The position numbers and the translations under genes were made by a program. From an uncultured Micromonospora sp. (GTDB taxonomy: Bacteria > Actinomycetota > Actinomycetes > Mycobacteriales > Micromonosporaceae), in assembly GCA_937951935.1 (NCBI GenBank), contig CALGAM010000272.1, positions 1 through 32,944 on the forward strand: 32,944 bases of DNA. Reading direction: 5' to 3'. Position 1 is the stretch's first letter. Each line of letters opens with the position of its first letter. The notes under the pieces are model-generated. The model ran no database searches and was not told the DNA's origin. It was given only the letters and a program-made list of their open reading frames with translations. Of the stretch, positions 30,054-32,944 are shown one piece after another.

Positions 30054-31442
30054 TCAGCCACTGAGGCCCCGCACGTAGGCGAACAGCCCGGACAGCTCCG
30101 CGGCGAAGATGACACTGACCACGATCAGCACGAACTCGGTGATGTCACCGATCCGGCCGAGCTGCGGCGACGCCTGCCGGTTGGCGTAGGTGCGCCCGCT
30201 CGCGTAGGCGACGACGACGGCGAGCAGCACCAGCGCCAGGACCGGGGCCACCGCCCGGACCCGGTCGGACAGGTCGACGTCCACCCAGATCTGCGTCACC
30301 AGGGTCAGGGTGGCCGCGATCGCGGCGCACAGCAGCGGCACGCGGTGCCGGACCGCCGCGAAGGCCCGGGCCCGGAGCGCACAGATCAGCACGATCGCCG
30401 CGGAGAGCAGCCGGGCCGAGAGGTCCTCCCGGTCCGCCATCACCACAACCGTTCCGACCAGCGTCGCGCAGAAGCCCCAGAGCAGTCCGGTCAGCACCTC
30501 GTCGCCACGGCGGACCAGCACGGCGATCTGGTCGGGCGGTGGAAGCGGCTCGTCCTTCGGCACCTCCGCCGCCGGCCTCGGTACGGTCGGGGTCGGCATC
30601 CCGGCCTGGTACAGGGCGATCCGGGGAAACCACGGTGAGACCAGCACCAGACCGGCGGCCAGACAACCGGCGGCCGCCACCGGGGACTGCACCGTCGTCA
30701 GCGTCGCGCCGATCCCGCCGAGCAGGCCGCCGACGGTGACGGCCAGGTGCATCTCGCGGCGGACCGGCACCGCGACCAGGCTCACCACGCCGGCGGGGAC
30801 CAGGGTCGCACACCCGACCAGCAGCGCGTCGACGTCGATCCGGGGTTTCCCGGTGACCAGCAGGACCGAGCCGACCACCGCGTACGCGTACCCGGCGACC
30901 GACAGCAGCAGCGCGACGCCCCGGTCCTGCCACAGCCGGGCGACGAACGCGGCACCGGCCACCGCCAGAGCCGCGGTGGCCAGTGCCGACACGGCGGCGG
31001 CGGTCCAGGACGGTCCGGACCGGAGCACGAGCACCATGCCGAGCACCAGCAGCAGGGCGGTGGTGGTGGCCGCGGCGCGACGCGTGTGCCGCCCGCTCCA
31101 GACCGCACCGATGCGTTTGGCCTCCTGGCCCACCGCCTCGGCCAGGTCGTCGTACTCCGGCTCGGGCCAGTGCTGGTCCTGGGGGGACAGCAACAGCGTT
31201 TCGCCGTCCACCACACCCGACGCACCGAGCGACCGCGACGGGTCGAGCACCCGGCCGTCCAGCCGACGCAGCACCCAGCCGTGGTGCGACACACCTTCGT
31301 CGGCCAGACCGTTGCCGCCGTGCCGCAGCAGGGTCGGCAGTAGGGTCACCAGGGGCAGGTATTCGGGCACCGAGAGGTCGACCCGGCGCTGCGGACTCAT
31401 CAGTACGATCCGGGTCAGTTTCGGCCTTGCCGTCTGCGCCAT
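30054..31442 (-). CDS. eccD: Type VII secretion integral membrane protein EccD
   Basis: 462 aa when started at ATG 31442, where the ribosome site G-T-G-G-A-G is 5 nt upstream. A longer frame extends upstream but would run into eccC on the other strand. Residues about 7-88 form the ubiquitin-like (YukD-type) domain with S-G-V-V-D-G-E-T-L-L-L, followed by a charged linker (about 90-122) and about eleven hydrophobic helices with A, L and V-rich segments, ending in a short tail. EccD forms most of the membrane vestibule of the ESX core. It is divergent from eccC with 42 bp between the start codons and leads the minus-strand run of ecc and substrate genes. Confidence 0.94.
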   Translation of the reverse strand: MAQTARPKLTRIVLMSPQRRVDLSVPEYLPLVTLLPTLLRHGGNGLADEGVSHHGWVLRRLDGRVLDPSRSLGASGVVDGETLLLSPQDQHWPEPEYDDLAEAVGQEAKRIGAVWSGRHTRRAAATTTALLLVLGMVLVLRSGPSWTAAAVSALATAALAVAGAAFVARLWQDRGVALLLSVAGYAYAVVGSVLLVTGKPRIDVDALLVGCATLVPAGVVSLVAVPVRREMHLAVTVGGLLGGIGATLTTVQSPVAAAGCLAAGLVLVSPWFPRIALYQAGMPTPTVPRPAAEVPKDEPLPPPDQIAVLVRRGDEVLTGLLWGFCATLVGTVVVMADREDLSARLLSAAIVLICALRARAFAAVRHRVPLLCAAIAATLTLVTQIWVDVDLSDRVRAVAPVLALVLLAVVVAYASGRTYANRQASPQLGRIGDITEFVLIVVSVIFAAELSGLFAYVRGLSG

Positions 31443-31484
31443 GATGCTCCACGAAGTCGACCGGTACGTTCGGAGGTTCGGGCC
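31443..31484. promoter_or_regulatory. 42-bp divergent eccD/eccC start region
   Basis: Both ribosome sites lie here: G-G-A-G before eccD on the minus strand and G-G-A-G-G (31472-31476) eight bases before the eccC GTG. The gap is too short for two full promoters, so at least one promoter must lie inside the opposite gene. A TACGTT at 31465-31470 fits a -10 form but would start transcription past the eccC ribosome site. Confidence 0.4.
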
Positions 31485-32944
31485 GTGAGCATGGTAGTCC
31501 GCAAGCGTCCGGCTCGGCGGCCGGCGCCGCCCTATCCCAGCGGCGAGATCGTTCTCGAATCCGCACCGGAGATCCCGGCGCCCAGCGGGCGTGCCTGGAC
31601 CCACCTGTTGATGCTGCTCCCGATGCTCGCCGGCTCCCTGGCCCTGGCGCTGATGTTCGCGGGTCAACGCGGCGGGCCCCTGGCGTACGTCACCGGCGGT
31701 CTGTTCGGGGTTTCCGCCATCGGCATGCTCCTGATGCAGCTGTCGATTTACGGCAGCGGCGCCAACAAGCAGGAAATGCACAACCGGCGCCGCGAATTCC
31801 TGTGGGACCTCGACGCCTGCCGGCGCGCGGTCCGCAAGACGATCCGTGACCAGCGCAATGCCGAGTACTACCGCCATCCCGACCCGGCCGGGTTGTGGGC
31901 GCTGGTCGACAGCGCGCGGCTGTGGGAACGGCGGCGGTCTGATCTGGACTACTGCCTGGTACGGCTGGGGCTGGGGCCGCGCGAGCTGGCGACCCGGCTC
32001 GTCCCCGGACCCACCACCGGTCCGGAACGGGCCGAGCCGGTCGCCGCCGCGGCACTACGCCGGTTCCTCGCCGCCTACCGCGAGGTGTCCGACCTGCCGG
32101 TGGTGTTGGCGCTCAACGGGTTCGGCCGAATCTACGTCCGGGGCGACCTCAACCGCGCCCGTGGGATGGTGCGGGCCCTGCTGGCGCAGGCCGCCACCTT
32201 CCACGCCCCGGAGGACCTCCTGATCGGCGTCTGCGTCGGCGACTCGGCCCGGACCCGGTGGGAGTGGACGAAGTGGCTGCCGCACACGCAGCATCCGGAC
32301 GCCTACGACGCGCTCGGGCCACTGCGGCTGATCGCCCCCGGCGTGGTCGGGCTGGAGGCGATGATGGAGCAGCTGTTGGCGAACCGCCCACGGTTCGACG
32401 CCAGCGCCCCGGAGTCCCAGCACGGCGGACCGCACATCATCATCGTGGTCGACGGTGGTGACATCAGCGGCGCCGACTACCTGACCGCGGAGAGCGGGGT
32501 CGAGGGCGTGACGGTGATCGACCTGACCACGACTCCCCCGCGCAACCTCGACCGGGCCACACTCGTACTGGAGATCGCCGACGACGGCGCGATGACCGCA
32601 CGCACCTTCGACGGGAGCCGCCCGCTCGGGCGGGCCGACGCGCTCGGTCTGGTCGCCGCCGAGGCCCTGGCCCACCAGCTCGCCCCGCTGCGGCTCGTCT
32701 CGGCCAGCGGCAGCGAGCGGACGATGAACGCCGAACACGGGTTGGCGGAACTGCTGGGGATCGGGGACCCCCGGACCCTCGACGTACGCGAGACCTGGGC
32801 GCCCCGACCGACCCGCAAGCGGCTGCGGGTGCCGATCGGGATCGGCCCGGACGGCGAGCAGATCGAGCTGGACCTCAAGGAGTCGGCCCAGGACGGCATG
32901 GGACCGCACGGGCTGCTGATCGGGGCGACCGGCTCGGGCAAGTC
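31485..32944 (+). CDS. eccC: Type VII secretion ATPase EccC, N-terminal part (486+ aa, cut by window)
   Basis: Starts at GTG 31485 with G-G-A-G-G 8 nt upstream; an ATG two codons later is less well spaced. Two membrane helices (about 40-60 and 68-90) are followed by the cytosolic EccC N-terminal domain (E-F-L-W-D-L-D, then R-K-T-I-R-D-Q region) and a linker domain with H-I-I-I-V-V-D-G-G. The window ends inside the Walker A motif of the first FtsK/SpoIIIE-type ATPase, G480-A-T-G-S-G-K486. EccC is the motor that recognises WXG100 substrates. Whether all three ATPase domains are on one chain cannot be seen. Confidence 0.95.
   Translation, partial: MSMVVRKRPARRPAPPYPSGEIVLESAPEIPAPSGRAWTHLLMLLPMLAGSLALALMFAGQRGGPLAYVTGGLFGVSAIGMLLMQLSIYGSGANKQEMHNRRREFLWDLDACRRAVRKTIRDQRNAEYYRHPDPAGLWALVDSARLWERRRSDLDYCLVRLGLGPRELATRLVPGPTTGPERAEPVAAAALRRFLAAYREVSDLPVVLALNGFGRIYVRGDLNRARGMVRALLAQAATFHAPEDLLIGVCVGDSARTRWEWTKWLPHTQHPDAYDALGPLRLIAPGVVGLEAMMEQLLANRPRFDASAPESQHGGPHIIIVVDGGDISGADYLTAESGVEGVTVIDLTTTPPRNLDRATLVLEIADDGAMTARTFDGSRPLGRADALGLVAAEALAHQLAPLRLVSASGSERTMNAEHGLAELLGIGDPRTLDVRETWAPRPTRKRLRVPIGIGPDGEQIELDLKESAQDGMGPHGLLIGATGSGK

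Noticed and set aside
30145..31566. Minus-strand ORF of 473 aa in another frame over eccD
   Set aside because: The G/R/A/P-rich product has no hydrophobic helices; the eccD frame shows the ubiquitin-like domain and multiple membrane segments.
31443..31877. N-terminal extension of the eccD frame up to 31877
   Set aside because: It would overlap the 5' part of eccC on the opposite strand. The conserved EccD N-terminus begins at ATG 31442 with a ribosome site.
32055..32909. Minus-strand ORF of 284 aa at the right end
   Set aside because: It is a shadow of eccC, whose frame contains the membrane helices and Walker A motif.
1..32944. tRNA, rRNA, insertion sequence or attachment site
   Set aside because: No cloverleaf-like, ribosomal or transposase signature was noticed on either strand; the region is coding almost throughout, with gaps no longer than about 55 bp.

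Overview
The window is very GC-rich DNA from an actinomycete. GTG starts are common, genes are packed with 4-bp overlaps, and a complete-looking ESX-type (type VII) secretion gene set is present. The style fits Micromonosporaceae (Micromonospora, Salinispora or Plantactinospora-like), but that placement is inference because there is no marker gene in the window.

Layout. The right-hand 9 kb is a type VII secretion (T7SS) locus. A divergent pair, eccD (minus strand, 30054-31442) and eccC (plus strand, from 31485, cut by the window edge exactly at its first Walker A motif), is separated by 42 bp. Leftward from eccD on the minus strand follow eccB, a 171-aa helical protein with a YxxxD secretion motif, a 508-aa PPE/EspB-like protein with a Pro-rich tail, and two overlapping WXG100-class genes. 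One gene, mycP, is inverted onto the plus strand. It faces the WXG100 pair across a shared GC hairpin and diverges from a YbaB/EbfC-family gene across overlapping -10 elements. The YbaB gene is followed by a 106-aa EspC-like gene.

The left 23.8 kb (1-23814, minus strand) is a single open reading frame of at least 7,938 codons that is still open at the window edge. I checked its frame at both ends and scanned every line by eye for in-frame stops; none was found. It begins with a CpnT-like WXG100-type T7SS leader (W68-H-G70), then has a Gly/Thr/Pro-rich linker, several divergent copies of an unrecognised HExxE-bearing module, coiled coils, a degenerate adenosine-deaminase-like domain lacking its zinc ligands, a long beta-rich region, hydrophobic segments, and a C-terminal RHS/YD-repeat cassette of about 28 repeats ending at the RHS core motif near nt 20-110. 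The variable toxin tip and any immunity gene should lie just left of position 1.

How it fits together (inference). EccB, EccC and EccD form the T7SS core. The WXG100 pair, the 171-aa and the 508-aa proteins are secreted partners or scaffolds. MycP is the membrane-anchored mycosin, but its nucleophile Ser and oxyanion Asn are both replaced, so it is probably a structural pseudo-protease. The giant protein is the likely cargo: an exported polymorphic toxin of roughly 0.85 MDa. EccE and EccA are not in the window. All long plus-strand ORFs left of 24,000 are antisense shadows of the giant gene.
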